Part shown: positions 41,217-50,307 of the stretch, one piece after another
Position numbering within the stretch: the first letter of the stretch is position 1
How the letters are laid out: each line of letters opens with the position of its first letter
NCBI GenBank assembly: GCA_905233445.1
Contig: CAJOEP010000027.1
Span: forward strand, 1-62,217
Origin: an uncultured Bacteroidales bacterium
GTDB taxonomy: Bacteria > Bacteroidota > Bacteroidia > Bacteroidales > F082
DNA: 62,217 nt
Reading direction: 5' to 3'
The notes under the pieces: model-generated
Told to the model about the DNA's origin: nothing
Seen by the model: only the letters and a program-made list of their open reading frames with translations
The model's database searches: none
Made by a program: the position numbers and the translations under genes

Positions 41217-41319
41217 TTCGACTTTTTGTGTTAAAAATCTCGACTTTTTGTTCATTACCCCCTCCCATTTTCAATAATTGGTTTCGATTTTTTGTAAAAA
41301 GCATTCGACCATTTATGTG
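41217..41319 (+). promoter_or_regulatory. Direct-repeat array TCGACTTTTTGT between regulator 4 and kinase gene
   Basis: TCGACTTTTTGT occurs at 41218 and 41240, TCGATTTTTTGT at 41284 and TCGACCATTTATGT at 41305. The spacings are 22, 44 and 21 bp, that is, multiples of two helical turns with one site missing. The last copy contains ACCATTTAT, also found in the array at 2370-2447. The array ends about 28 nt above the -7 box at 41347. Likely AraC-type half-sites. Confidence 0.6.
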
Positions 41320-41346
41320 TGCAGAAAAACTATGCCTTTGATTTAT

Positions 41347-41354
41347 TAATTTTG
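41347..41354 (+). promoter_or_regulatory. -7 box of the cytidylate-kinase-like gene
   Basis: TAATTTTG, 21 nt before the ATG at 41376. Confidence 0.6.
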
Positions 41355-41375
41355 TAAAAAATCAACAGGGTAAAA

Positions 41376-41891
41376 ATGGGTAAATTAATCATCACGATTA
41401 ACCGCGAAAGTGGAAGTGGAGGAAGGAAAATTGCTTTCCGTTTGGGAGAGTTGCTCGGTATTAATGTTTACGACAAGGCAGCAATTGAAGGTATCAAGAC
41501 ATACAAACCAGAGAATAAAAAGATAACATCCCGCGAGGCATATTATGTTCAGACTCAGAAGATGCGTGACATAGCCGCAAAAGAATCGTGTATTTTTGTA
41601 GGGCGCACCGGATTCCGTGTTTTTAAAGACGACCCGAATGCTTTGAAGATATTCATTTTTGCTGACAGAAATGTGCGAATTAAGAAAATGGCTGAAAAAT
41701 ATGGTGTCGATGAAGAGACAGCAGCCCAGCGCATCGATGATGTTGACAACGCCCGTGAAACCTATACCAAATATTATGCGGGAGCCTCACGCTATGAGGT
41801 TCGTAACTACGACTTCACCATCAATGTGAGCAAGATGACCATTGAGGAAGTGGCGCAACGCATTGCTGAAAACATAAAAAGTTACTGCTGA
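41376..41891 (+). CDS. Cytidylate kinase-like family protein
   Basis: A 171-residue P-loop kinase. The nucleotide-binding loop is NRESGSGGRKIA (residues 9-20). GRTGFRV and the RxxRIKKM lid-like segment (ADRNVRIKKMAEKYG) are typical of the cytidylate-kinase-like family (PF13189). These are shorter than true Cmk and their substrate is not established. It follows a direct-repeat array that may place it under the TPR/AraC regulator. Its 3' end overlaps the convergent T9SS gene by 10 bp. Confidence 0.82.
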   Translation: MGKLIITINRESGSGGRKIAFRLGELLGINVYDKAAIEGIKTYKPENKKITSREAYYVQTQKMRDIAAKESCIFVGRTGFRVFKDDPNALKIFIFADRNVRIKKMAEKYGVDEETAAQRIDDVDNARETYTKYYAGASRYEVRNYDFTINVSKMTIEEVAQRIAENIKSYC

Positions 41892-43912
41892 ATCACCGCT
41901 TTTCGGACAATAGAAGTATTTTCTCCAACAACTTTCACGAAATATAATCCTGCCGGGAAATCAGATACTGATATCTCGTGCTTGTCGCCTTGTATCTTGC
42001 AGTTGTAGCAGACCTTTCCTTGAATGTCATAAACGGTAAGTTCAGCATTGTGCAACGACTCGCTGACAGAAACGGCGACGTACGATGATGCCGGGTTGGG
42101 AGCGATAGTCAATGCTTTTTCGTTAAATTCTGCAACGGCATCTGGCATTGGAGGCAACTCAATGTGCCAAATGCCACCAGCCATAGGCGAGGCGTAGAGC
42201 TGTTCTCCATCAATGGAGATGTCGAGAATGGGACCATCAACAGGAATATTGTCAAGTTGTTGCCAAACGTCGCTATGATTATATTTAAGGTAAATGGAGC
42301 CGTCTTCGCAGCCCACTGCGACGATGGTGTCGGTGGTGGTGATACGCCTGATGGTGGCATCGCTGGGCAAAGCGTCGATATTTTGCCAAGTTTCACCCAT
42401 GTTGTCGGTAAAATGAAGCCCATGATCGCGGGTACCTAAATATAAATAGTTGTCGTGGTGGCGCAATGTGGTGTAGTTGACACCTTCAAACGGGGAGTTG
42501 AGGACCTGCCAGTTGGAGCCTTGCTCGCTGCTGTAGCGCAGCACGCCGTCGTATGAGACGTGATACATGATGCTGCCGTCCCAGGTGAGGTCAACGACAT
42601 CAATTTCAAGAGGCAGACAAGTGGGTACGTACCATTGCTGGCCGAGACCGAATGAGACATACATCCTCTCCTTGCTTCCCGCAACAATCTGTGAGCCGCA
42701 GCGCAGCAGACTTTGAAGCCACTGAGCCTCCGGCAGTCCGGCTCCTGCCGAGTTGAACGAAGTGCCTCTGTCGGTGGAGAGAAAACTTCCCAGCATGTCG
42801 GTGCCGATAAAAACATTGTTGCCTTCCACCATCATGCCTCGTATTTCCACCGTCCCGATGTTGGTGCTCTGCGTCCAGGTGCTGCCGTTGTCGGTGTAGA
42901 ACATGTCAGAGCCATGGGTGGCGGCAAGGATACGACCGTTGCTGATGCCGATGTTACCCACCGAGGCAAGGAATGAGGGCGTGTTGGTACGTATCCAGCC
43001 GCTGCCGTCGCTGTTGCCACGATAGATATGGCCTTGGGTGTCGCCGACGAATATGTAACCATCACGGGCGTCCATGCACCAAAGGTTCTTCGACGCAAGG
43101 TTGGAGTTGAAATCTTGCCAAGTGACGCCATTGTTGTATGAGACATAGACTCCTTGACTGATGCAGGCGGCATATAGCGTGTCGCCGAGGTGGGCATAGC
43201 CTTTGGCTTGGTTGTTGAGGTTGGCGCTTGTCCAAGTGTCGCCGTTGTCGCTAGATACCATGACACCTTGTCCGAGGACGGTGGCAAATACCTTCCCATT
43301 GTGGCAGTAGATGCCAAGGACATCGTTGTCCAGGCCGTTGTTGCACGACTCCCACGAAGCTCCATCGTCAAAAGAACGATATACACCGCGCCTGTAAGTG
43401 GCGATGAAAATAGCATCGTCGTTGTCGGACATGAAATAAGGATATCGCACATCGCTCGGGAAAATGCCTGTGACATATTCTCCCTGAGTGCCTTCAGTTG
43501 ATTGGTAAACACCTTGAACGTAGGTCGAGGCGAGGAGCGAACCATTGTGAACCAGTATGTGTTTGACGTAATGGTTATGTATGTATGGGTCGGGTATCCA
43601 GTGCAGGCCGCCGTCGGTGGTGCGGAAGATGTTCTCGTCGGTGGCGAGAAACACCGTGTCGTTATAAGTAACTAGACATTTCGTGTCGCACGAGGTGAGT
43701 CCGTTGTTACGGAACTCCCAGTTGAGGCCTTTGTCGCTACTCACCATGACGCCGCCGCCTGTTGCGGCATAATAAAGGCTGTCGGTGCAGAGAATGCTCC
43801 TGACGTAGCGTCCCTGTGGCCCGTTCATAGGTTGCCATTGTGCCTGCGCCACATGGAAAAGCGCAAAAGCAAACAGAACAAATAGGATTTTGTTTTTAAT
43901 ATTCATATTCAT
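41882..43912 (-). CDS. T9SS-sorted beta-propeller (sortilin/BNR-like) protein
   Basis: A 676-residue secreted protein: signal peptide (to AQAQ, about residue 26) and about 12 repeats of 45 residues with the Asp-box-like motif SxDxGxxW (for example VSSDKGLNWEF, RTTDGGLHWI, RSFDDGASWE, VSSDNGDTWT, VSYNNGVTWQ and YTDNGSTWTQ). A type A sorting domain ends it (IAPNPASSYVAVSVSES...PAGLYFVKVVGENT). The repeats form one or two beta-propellers of YCF48/sortilin type; such proteins often act in adhesion or binding. ATG 43912 is chosen; ATG 43906 is also possible. The frame upstream is open but lacks a signal. Confidence 0.85.
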   Translation of the reverse strand: MNMNIKNKILFVLFAFALFHVAQAQWQPMNGPQGRYVRSILCTDSLYYAATGGGVMVSSDKGLNWEFRNNGLTSCDTKCLVTYNDTVFLATDENIFRTTDGGLHWIPDPYIHNHYVKHILVHNGSLLASTYVQGVYQSTEGTQGEYVTGIFPSDVRYPYFMSDNDDAIFIATYRRGVYRSFDDGASWESCNNGLDNDVLGIYCHNGKVFATVLGQGVMVSSDNGDTWTSANLNNQAKGYAHLGDTLYAACISQGVYVSYNNGVTWQDFNSNLASKNLWCMDARDGYIFVGDTQGHIYRGNSDGSGWIRTNTPSFLASVGNIGISNGRILAATHGSDMFYTDNGSTWTQSTNIGTVEIRGMMVEGNNVFIGTDMLGSFLSTDRGTSFNSAGAGLPEAQWLQSLLRCGSQIVAGSKERMYVSFGLGQQWYVPTCLPLEIDVVDLTWDGSIMYHVSYDGVLRYSSEQGSNWQVLNSPFEGVNYTTLRHHDNYLYLGTRDHGLHFTDNMGETWQNIDALPSDATIRRITTTDTIVAVGCEDGSIYLKYNHSDVWQQLDNIPVDGPILDISIDGEQLYASPMAGGIWHIELPPMPDAVAEFNEKALTIAPNPASSYVAVSVSESLHNAELTVYDIQGKVCYNCKIQGDKHEISVSDFPAGLYFVKVVGENTSIVRKAVIQQ

Positions 43913-43955
43913 GGTAAAATGCAAAAATAAAAAATAATTTGAAAATTTTTTAAAA

Positions 43956-44003
43956 ATATCGTTCACGATATAAAAATATTTTGTAATTTTGCATCGCAAA
44001 CGA
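43956..44003. promoter_or_regulatory. Probable OhrR operator pair
   Basis: TCGTTCACGA (43959-43968, within the longer palindrome ATATCG-TTCA-CGATAT) and TCGCAAACGA (43994-44003) are both TCGTTnnCGA-type sites. They flank the -7 box of the MarR gene, an arrangement suited to autorepression. Confidence 0.55.
43984..43991 (+). promoter_or_regulatory. -7 box of the OhrR/Gpx operon
   Basis: TAATTTTG between two TCGTTnnCGA-type sites and 24 nt before the ATG at 44016. Confidence 0.65.
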
Positions 44004-44015
44004 CATAAATTTGAT

Positions 44016-44465
44016 ATGGCATACGACCAACTGAAATTGGACAATCAGCTCTGCTTCCGTCTTTATGCGGCATCACGCCTAATGACGGGCGCTTATTATC
44101 CATATCTCGACCCTCTCGGTTTAACCTATCCGCAATACCTTGTATTAATGGTGCTTTGGGAGCAGGATAAGCAGCCTGTTTGCGACATTGCCAAACGCCT
44201 TTTGCTCGAAACAAACACTGTCACTCCGCTGCTTCAGCGCATGGAGAGGGCAGGCCTCATCACCCGTACAAAAGGCGAATTCGATACACGCAAGCGTATC
44301 GTCTCGCTTACCGAAAAAGGACGGGCGATGCAGAAAAAGGCAGTTGACATCCATGAGAGTATGCGCAATGATATGGCTCTGAAATCTGGCGAAGAGGAAG
44401 AAATCTTTCAAATGATCCCGGCCATTGACAAACTCATTGAAAAATTATCTAAAATCAATAAATAA
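44016..44465 (+). CDS. ohrR: MarR family regulator, OhrR-type
   Basis: A 149-residue winged-helix repressor. The N-terminal LDNQLCFRLYAASR carries the reactive Cys of OhrR-type organic-peroxide sensors (Cys about residue 11). The recognition helix lies in ETNTVTPLLQRMERAGLI and the wing in RTKGEFDTRKRIVSLT. Oxidation of the Cys should release DNA. It precedes a thiol peroxidase of the Gpx family by 18 nt, so the regulator controls its own peroxide-defence operon. ATG at 44016 is preferred over an earlier in-frame start that lies in the operator region. Confidence 0.85.
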   Translation: MAYDQLKLDNQLCFRLYAASRLMTGAYYPYLDPLGLTYPQYLVLMVLWEQDKQPVCDIAKRLLLETNTVTPLLQRMERAGLITRTKGEFDTRKRIVSLTEKGRAMQKKAVDIHESMRNDMALKSGEEEEIFQMIPAIDKLIEKLSKINK

Positions 44466-44483
44466 CTAATAAAATCTAATATT

Positions 44484-45029
44484 ATGGCAACAATCTATAG
44501 CTTCAAAGCCCTCACCAACCGTGGCGAGGAGATGGACTTCGCACAATTTGAAGGCAAAGTCCTGATGATTGTCAACACCGCATCGAAATGCGGATTCACT
44601 CCGCAATACGACGGACTCGAAGAGCTCTATCAGAAGTATAAAGACCAGGGATTAGTCATCATCGGCTTCCCTTGCGACCAGTTTGCACACCAGGAGCCGG
44701 GTTCCGACGAAGAGATTGCTGAGTTCTGCCGCATCAACCATGGCGTCACATTCCAGCTGATGAAGAAAATAGACGTGAACGGTGAAGATGCACATCCAAT
44801 CTTCGAATATCTGAAATCGCAGGCTCCGAAAGAGGAATACAAAGGCTTGAAGGCAAAGGCCACCCACACCATGCTCAAAGGCCTCAGCAAGACTGCGAAG
44901 AAAGAGGGTGACATCCTCTGGAACTTCACCAAATTCCTCATCTCGAAGGACGGCAGTGTCATCAAGCGTTTTGCCCCGACCACAGAGCCAAAGGATTTCG
45001 AGAAAGACGTTCAGGAGATGCTGGGATAA
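44484..45029 (+). CDS. Glutathione peroxidase family (thiol peroxidase)
   Basis: Reduces hydrogen or organic peroxides, in bacteria mostly with thioredoxin rather than glutathione. In the 181-residue protein the peroxidatic Cys lies in NTASKCGFTPQY (Cys about residue 36). The Gln-type motif is CDQFAHQEPG and the Trp/Asn motif WNFTKFLI. It is the second gene of the OhrR operon and ends at a strong terminator. Confidence 0.93.
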   Translation: MATIYSFKALTNRGEEMDFAQFEGKVLMIVNTASKCGFTPQYDGLEELYQKYKDQGLVIIGFPCDQFAHQEPGSDEEIAEFCRINHGVTFQLMKKIDVNGEDAHPIFEYLKSQAPKEEYKGLKAKATHTMLKGLSKTAKKEGDILWNFTKFLISKDGSVIKRFAPTTEPKDFEKDVQEMLG

Positions 45030-45047
45030 AAAGCTCTAAGTTAAATG

Positions 45048-45085
45048 TCAAGCCGTAATTTCAAGTTACGGCTTGATTGTTTTTA
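45048..45085 (+). terminator. Rho-independent terminator after gpx
   Basis: The 11-bp perfect stem TCAAGCCGTAA / TTACGGCTTGA with a 7-nt loop is followed by TTGTTTTTA. Confidence 0.85.
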
Positions 45086-45162
45086 CTATGACACTGTTTT
45101 TTCATCAGTTAACACTTTCCGCCCGCGAAGAAGAATGTGTGTATTACAAATTGGATATTTAG

Positions 45163-45170
45163 TATCTTTG
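45163..45170 (+). promoter_or_regulatory. -7 box of a small lipoprotein gene
   Basis: TATCTTTG, 15 nt before the ATG at 45186. Confidence 0.5.
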
Positions 45171-45185
45171 CAAAAATTATCAAAT

Positions 45186-45321
45186 ATGAAAAAACTACTA
45201 TTCATATTATGTCTTGCGGCACTCTTCACAGCCTGTAACACAGAAAAGAAAACTCAAGCTGAATTTGACCGACGAACCATATCCTGACACATATTTTGAG
45301 TTTCCAGTGAGGAAAAAATAA
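45186..45321 (+). pseudogene. Small lipoprotein, probably frameshifted
   Basis: MKKLLFILCLAALFTAC is a clear lipoprotein signal. In the first frame the protein stops after 33 residues (45287). In another frame the text continues LTDEPYPDTYFEFPVRKK to a stop at 45321, which reads like the natural tail of a tiny lipoprotein. One indel near 45240-45260 would join them. The function is unknown. The rest of the 45030-45339 interval holds the gpx terminator and this promoter. Confidence 0.45.
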
Positions 45322-45339
45322 TGATTCACCGTAATACAA

Positions 45340-47394
45340 TCAATAAGCGTGCATTCCACCGAGGAGATTGACACCAAAGTATGTCATCAGCACAAAAAGG
45401 AAAGCAAAGATATTGAAAATATGGAGATTAAGTGGCTTCTGCAATGCGGGAGCCATTTTTTTGTGCAGCGGGATGGCATAAACCATCAGCGTGATGAGCG
45501 ACCAGGTCTCCTTCGGATCCCATGCCCAATAGTTGCCCCATGAGATGTTGGCCCACACCGAGCCGATGATGATGCCGAAAGCGAGGCACATCACCGCAGG
45601 GAAAAGCATATTGCGCGACACCTCTGCCATGCGCTCTATCTCAAGCAGCGAGTTTTTGTTGCAAATCCTGACAATCACTGCCGCCAAGCCGTTGATCAAC
45701 ATAAAGGCGAGCAAGGCGTAGGCTACCATGATTATCGCGACATGCAGACCGAGCAGAGGCGAAGAAAGCACCGGCATCAACGGGGTTATCTTCGGGTTTG
45801 CCGAGCTCATCACCGCTACAAGCATCATCAATCCGCTGACAATCAAGCCAGTAGCGATAATACTGACTCTTCCGTCTTTCTTCAAAGCCATTATGCCCGC
45901 GATGAGCAACGACACCCACGCCATGAAATGCTGTGTCTCGGTGCTTCTAGCCAACGGGATGTGCCCGGCAACAATCCAACGTAGGATTATTAAAAACGTC
46001 AAAAATGCAAAGATTATCCAATTTATTGATACAGAGATATTTGCAAGCGATTTCGGCATATTTTTTCCAATAGCTGTGAAAACACAATACAAAACGAAGA
46101 ACACCAACCCAAAGAACAATGAGAAATATGCCACGTAGTTGTATTTTGACCAGACATTGTAGATTTTCTCGGTTTTAAACCTGAAATCAGACGGCAACGA
46201 GGTCGTTCCATCGGCTGCGACGCCGTTTTTCTTCTGAAAGACTTTGATTTTATGAAGGGTTTCCGTCAATGTCGCATAGTCTTGCTTGACAACGAGTTCA
46301 TTGAGATAACTCATTGATTTTCTTATAAAAATCCACTCGTCTTCACTCATGTTTTCCGGAAGGTTGTCGTTAGGACTGAGCCATTTCACGGTGCCATCAG
46401 GCATCTGGCAAGGGAAAATCTTCGTCATGGCTCCAGTCTGAAACGACTCGACCAGATGTTTCACCTCGTCGCGCTTACTCTGTTGACGCTCAGTGCCTTT
46501 CCAATATGTAGGATAGAACATCCAGCCTGCCAGAATCTGCTCTGAAGTATAGCCTTCGTAGGTCGGTTTGCCGTAAAGTTTACATGCGAAATCCTTTGCG
46601 AAGGTCTGCATAGGGGCGATTCTGCCACTGTTATAGATGTAAATGTCACCCAATTCGGCAGCGACATCTTTCGGTAAAGTCTTGAGCTCCTGCGCATGAG
46701 CCATTGTGCCGAACATCAGCATCACAAACAGGATGACAAGACTTTTAAGCTGTTTTGGCACACGTTTTTTAATGATATTTTTAAAGAAAATGATAATCAT
46801 TGAGATCGATAAAAGGATGTAACCGATGTAGGTAAACAATATGCCCCATGGGTCGTGTTGTACGGAGAGGGTGCAGCCCTTCAGGTCTTCGTCGAAATCT
46901 TCGTTGAAGAAACGGAAACTATTGTATTTCAAGATGTTATTCATCGAAATTTTGCCTTCTTTGAGGATGTCGCCATTGTCGGAAATCTCCACATACGACA
47001 CATAATCGGCATGCGACATAGTGCCGGGATAATAGACAACATCAAATTTTTTCAGGTTTACATAAAATGGCATTTGGATTTGGTTTTCACCATCTAAAAA
47101 GGTGTTAACTGGTTCATTTTCAGTAAGATGTATGCTTCCGTTTTGACTTGTGGTGAAGGTCAGGAAGCCGCCGAGCAGAATAATCAGTATTGAGGCATGA
47201 ATGCCGAAAACTGACATCTGTTGCCACATCTTCGTTTTGAAAATGTTATAAACTAAGGAGGCTGCGAACACGAAGAGAAGTGTCACAAACCACCATTTGT
47301 CATAAAATGGGGTTTTAACCAATGTGCTGATTATCAATGTAATTATTGTGATAATCCAGATTGCGAGGGATATTTTGTTTAAATATTTATTCAT
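45340..47394 (-). CDS. ccsA: Fused cytochrome c biogenesis protein CcsB-CcsA
   Basis: System II cytochrome c maturation: exports haem and ligates it to CxxCH motifs outside the inner membrane. The 684-residue protein has a ResB/CcsB-like N-terminal half (four helices around a periplasmic domain, about 1-225) fused to a CcsA half. The haem-handling WWD motif lies in NISWGNYWAWDPKETWSLITL (about residues 612-632). A periplasmic region at about 235-410 separates the halves. It follows a gene for a di-haem lipoprotein that needs this system, with a repeat in between. Confidence 0.92.
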   Translation of the reverse strand: MNKYLNKISLAIWIITIITLIISTLVKTPFYDKWWFVTLLFVFAASLVYNIFKTKMWQQMSVFGIHASILIILLGGFLTFTTSQNGSIHLTENEPVNTFLDGENQIQMPFYVNLKKFDVVYYPGTMSHADYVSYVEISDNGDILKEGKISMNNILKYNSFRFFNEDFDEDLKGCTLSVQHDPWGILFTYIGYILLSISMIIIFFKNIIKKRVPKQLKSLVILFVMLMFGTMAHAQELKTLPKDVAAELGDIYIYNSGRIAPMQTFAKDFACKLYGKPTYEGYTSEQILAGWMFYPTYWKGTERQQSKRDEVKHLVESFQTGAMTKIFPCQMPDGTVKWLSPNDNLPENMSEDEWIFIRKSMSYLNELVVKQDYATLTETLHKIKVFQKKNGVAADGTTSLPSDFRFKTEKIYNVWSKYNYVAYFSLFFGLVFFVLYCVFTAIGKNMPKSLANISVSINWIIFAFLTFLIILRWIVAGHIPLARSTETQHFMAWVSLLIAGIMALKKDGRVSIIATGLIVSGLMMLVAVMSSANPKITPLMPVLSSPLLGLHVAIIMVAYALLAFMLINGLAAVIVRICNKNSLLEIERMAEVSRNMLFPAVMCLAFGIIIGSVWANISWGNYWAWDPKETWSLITLMVYAIPLHKKMAPALQKPLNLHIFNIFAFLFVLMTYFGVNLLGGMHAY

Positions 47395-47409
47395 GATTCA
47401 GAAATTTTG

Positions 47410-47484
47410 ACGTGAGACGATGGGACGCGGGACACGGGACTAGGATCTCCTGTCTCGTGTCTCGCAGTCTCTTGTCTCGTGTCC
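47410..47484. repeat. GAGACACGAGAC-type inverted repeat before ccsBA
   Basis: GTCTCGTGTCTCGCAGTCTC in the right part faces GAGACGATGGGACGCGGGAC in the left part (+ strand), an imperfect long hairpin. It fills the gap between the di-haem gene and ccsBA and starts one base before the di-haem stop codon region. Confidence 0.6.
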
Positions 47485-49107
47485 TTAAATCGCTTCAATA
47501 AATTTCACGACGGCGTCTCTGTCGGCTTTCGACAGTTCGCGGAATTTTTCCACTGTTCGGCGTGCGTCGCTTTGTGGGTTTCCGTGCCACATGATGGCCT
47601 CTATCACCGTTTGAGCACGGCAGTCATGCAAGCGGTCGCTTGAGCCTGTGCATATTGCCGATAGTCCACGACCCCAGAGAGGTGTGGTACGACACCATCC
47701 CGTGCGTATGTCGTTCTCCATGTGGAGCTTATGCTGGATGTAGTCGCTGTAAGGCCAAATCTTCTGGTGAGGATAACGAGGCAATCTCGAGTCAGCGGTG
47801 GTGAAGAATCCTGCAGGGTCGGTGAACACATCGTCGCCGGTCTCCCATGAAGGACGGTGGCAGTAGGCGCACCCCATCTCGGTGAACAGCTCACGACCAC
47901 GCTGAACCTCAGGATCGTCGAGGTTACGGGCGGCAGGGACAGCCAGTCCGCGGTGCCATACCATAAAGTTGACATAGTCTTCGTCTTTCATCTCAGGCAC
48001 CTTCATCTCGGCTGGAATCTGGTCGTTCATCATGAGATAGTTGTAGATGTCGTTCTCTACATTTCCAGTGAGGTTGTACTGAGGGAAATAGTTGTAAAAC
48101 TCAGCCTGAACGTCAGGGTCTTGCGATGCCTTCAGTGCGTATGCGCCAGTCATGTAATGACCCATCTTGGTGCGGTGTGTCACGTTGGTGATGTTCCAGA
48201 TGGCGTTGGCGCCTGGTGCATCCTGCAGCGGACCACGAGTGAGGGCGTAAGTGTAACGTTTCGGATGGTCGGTGTTGCCGTACAAACCCGTTGGAGCCCA
48301 GTCGTTGCCAGCCCACATGCCCGGGTTGATGCCGTTCTGCATGTAGCCGTCGTTGAACTCTTTCTGATACTGAGCCTTCAACGAATCGTCAGGAATAGCG
48401 TCGATCAAGCCTGTGCCGTAGATGCCGATTGTCGACTCAAGACGGCACACGAAATCGCTGTAAGGGATAGGATTTCCGCCTACTTCGAGAGGAACATAGA
48501 ACGCATCCTCAGGAATGTAAACCTCTGGATAGGTCAGGCTGTACGTCTCTCCGTCAGCAAACTGGTTGCCCCATTCGTCAGTGTAGCTGAGCCAGTTGAT
48601 CTGAATCTTGGTCTCGTCGAGAGGTGCCTTGAAAGGCGCAACGGCCTTGGTTTGAGGCATACCTGTGTACGAGCTGAGATAGGTGTCGTTTCTGTCAGTG
48701 AAGACTAGCAGATAGCCGTTGCCCCAGTCGTCGGCACGATAGCGATTCATCCTCATTCCGTGACCGTAGCCAGGATGGCAGGCGATGCACGAACTGCGGA
48801 TGTAGAGAGGTCCCAAGCCGTTGAACGGCTCGTTGTTCTGTGTGTAGGTACGCTCGAAGAAATACTCGCCGTACTTGAACTGCGCTGTTAAGCCTGCATT
48901 GACGGTGGCAGGTGTAGGGTCTTCGTAAGCCGTCTGGGTGTTGTTGAACGTGGTGCCCAACTCACCGCCGGCATAGGTGCCCTCAACGACAGCCGGAGTA
49001 GGAGTCACAGGAGTTGGCGTGGTTTTGTTCTCCTTTTTACAGGAAGCCATGCCGAAAACCAATAACCCGACTGTTAAAAGTAAAGTTAAACGATTGATTT
49101 TAAACAT
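47485..49107 (-). CDS. Di-haem oxidoreductase (DUF1111) lipoprotein
   Basis: A 540-residue lipoprotein (signal to FGMASC, Cys 23) of the DHOR/DUF1111 family, once called thiol oxidoreductase. There are two haem c motifs: CIACHPGYGHGMR (about residue 109) and CAYCHRPS (about residue 412). WGRGLSAICTGSSDRLHDCRA near the C-terminus is the family signature. In iron-responsive loci of Bacteroidota and Proteobacteria it travels with imelysin, as here; a redox step in iron acquisition is suspected but unproven. It starts 21 nt after the imelysin gene. Confidence 0.88.
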   Translation of the reverse strand: MFKINRLTLLLTVGLLVFGMASCKKENKTTPTPVTPTPAVVEGTYAGGELGTTFNNTQTAYEDPTPATVNAGLTAQFKYGEYFFERTYTQNNEPFNGLGPLYIRSSCIACHPGYGHGMRMNRYRADDWGNGYLLVFTDRNDTYLSSYTGMPQTKAVAPFKAPLDETKIQINWLSYTDEWGNQFADGETYSLTYPEVYIPEDAFYVPLEVGGNPIPYSDFVCRLESTIGIYGTGLIDAIPDDSLKAQYQKEFNDGYMQNGINPGMWAGNDWAPTGLYGNTDHPKRYTYALTRGPLQDAPGANAIWNITNVTHRTKMGHYMTGAYALKASQDPDVQAEFYNYFPQYNLTGNVENDIYNYLMMNDQIPAEMKVPEMKDEDYVNFMVWHRGLAVPAARNLDDPEVQRGRELFTEMGCAYCHRPSWETGDDVFTDPAGFFTTADSRLPRYPHQKIWPYSDYIQHKLHMENDIRTGWCRTTPLWGRGLSAICTGSSDRLHDCRAQTVIEAIMWHGNPQSDARRTVEKFRELSKADRDAVVKFIEAI

Positions 49108-49128
49108 ATTATAATTAGTTTAGAAAAA

Positions 49129-50298
49129 TTAGTTGTCTTTGATAGCGTCTTTTGCCTCGGCAAGCACATCGGAAAGATTTTGGCATGCTTCCATGGCTTC
49201 ACCAGCACTCGGGTCAGTGTAATTGTACACGAAAGGAGTCACCATGTTGTTGATTTTTACAAGAGCGTTGTCGATAGCCTCAACGATTCTGTTATCTAAT
49301 TGAGAATCAATGTTTTTAACATATGCGTGCAATGATTTCGATTCATCGCGTTCGCCTTCGTTGCCGCCCATGTAAGCGTTTTTAATAGAGGTGATGTTGT
49401 CGTAGAAATCGATGATTGACTTCTGGCTGTAAGGCGATTCGACGTATGTCGGGTCTTCGCCTGTGTGCGGCTTGCCAATTTTTGATGTTCCAACCTCGTC
49501 AGAGATGTCGATGCTGCCGTCGATGATTGACTGAAGTGCCTGAGTGAGAGTAACATAGGTGCTTCCTGCCTTGCCTGCATTTCGCATGTTCTCGCTATAG
49601 CTGAAGTCGCCGCCGTTGACGGTTGTATTGAACTCGAGTTCTTCCATTTTCTCGCGATGTGATGCCGGAGCGTTGTCGCCAAGCCAGCTCACCTCAAGTT
49701 GGAAGCAGCGGTTGCGGAGGTCGCCCGACACTGCAACAGCGTAAATCATATCGTCGTTGGTGAGATCAGCGACATTTCTTGGCTGACCGTCACGGAAGAG
49801 CACGTATTCAATGCCGTGGAAGCCAAGGAGAGCGTTGCCAAGTTGCTCGCCAGCCACCACGTCGCCGTCTTCAGAATCCAGAGCTGCAATCATGCTCGGA
49901 CTTGCCATAAGGTTGTTGAAAGCGTCTTCGTCGAGCGGCCATGAGTCGATGTGCGGGTCGATACCGAAGTCGGAGGCTGCACCAAACAAAAACGCCTCAC
50001 TCATCTCCCACCATTTGCGGGCTTCGAGGAAAGATTCACAAGCTTTGTCGACGTTAGCCTGAGTCATGTCGGATTTCAATGTCTTGAGGTCGTTGACGAG
50101 TTCATCGGTGAAAAATGCCAATTTGGTGTAGGTCGGACTCACCGTGTGGTCAAGAAATTGGTTGATGATGGTAACCTTGACAGCGTCAGTGTCGGTTGTA
50201 GGTTCTGTGGTTTTGCTGCTTTTCTTGCAGCTGTTGAATGAGAATGCCAACAGCACAGCGGCTGTCATAAGCATTGCGGTCTTAAAAAACTTCTTCAT
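49129..50298 (-). CDS. Imelysin family iron-regulated lipoprotein
   Basis: A 389-residue helical lipoprotein (signal to FSFNSC, Cys about 24) of the imelysin/peptidase M75 family. The family's GxHxxE motif is GFHGIEYVLF (about residues 158-167). Imelysins are iron-regulated and thought to bind iron or haem; despite the M75 label, peptidase activity is doubtful. It lies between the porin and the di-haem oxidoreductase in one operon. Confidence 0.9.
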   Translation of the reverse strand: MKKFFKTAMLMTAAVLLAFSFNSCKKSSKTTEPTTDTDAVKVTIINQFLDHTVSPTYTKLAFFTDELVNDLKTLKSDMTQANVDKACESFLEARKWWEMSEAFLFGAASDFGIDPHIDSWPLDEDAFNNLMASPSMIAALDSEDGDVVAGEQLGNALLGFHGIEYVLFRDGQPRNVADLTNDDMIYAVAVSGDLRNRCFQLEVSWLGDNAPASHREKMEELEFNTTVNGGDFSYSENMRNAGKAGSTYVTLTQALQSIIDGSIDISDEVGTSKIGKPHTGEDPTYVESPYSQKSIIDFYDNITSIKNAYMGGNEGERDESKSLHAYVKNIDSQLDNRIVEAIDNALVKINNMVTPFVYNYTDPSAGEAMEACQNLSDVLAEAKDAIKDN

Positions 50299-50307
50299 TT
50301 TTTATAA

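Noticed and set aside
47857..48708. 283-codon plus-strand frame across the di-haem oxidoreductase gene
   Set aside because: It lies antisense to the conserved CxxCH-containing gene, has no signal or motif and no promoter.
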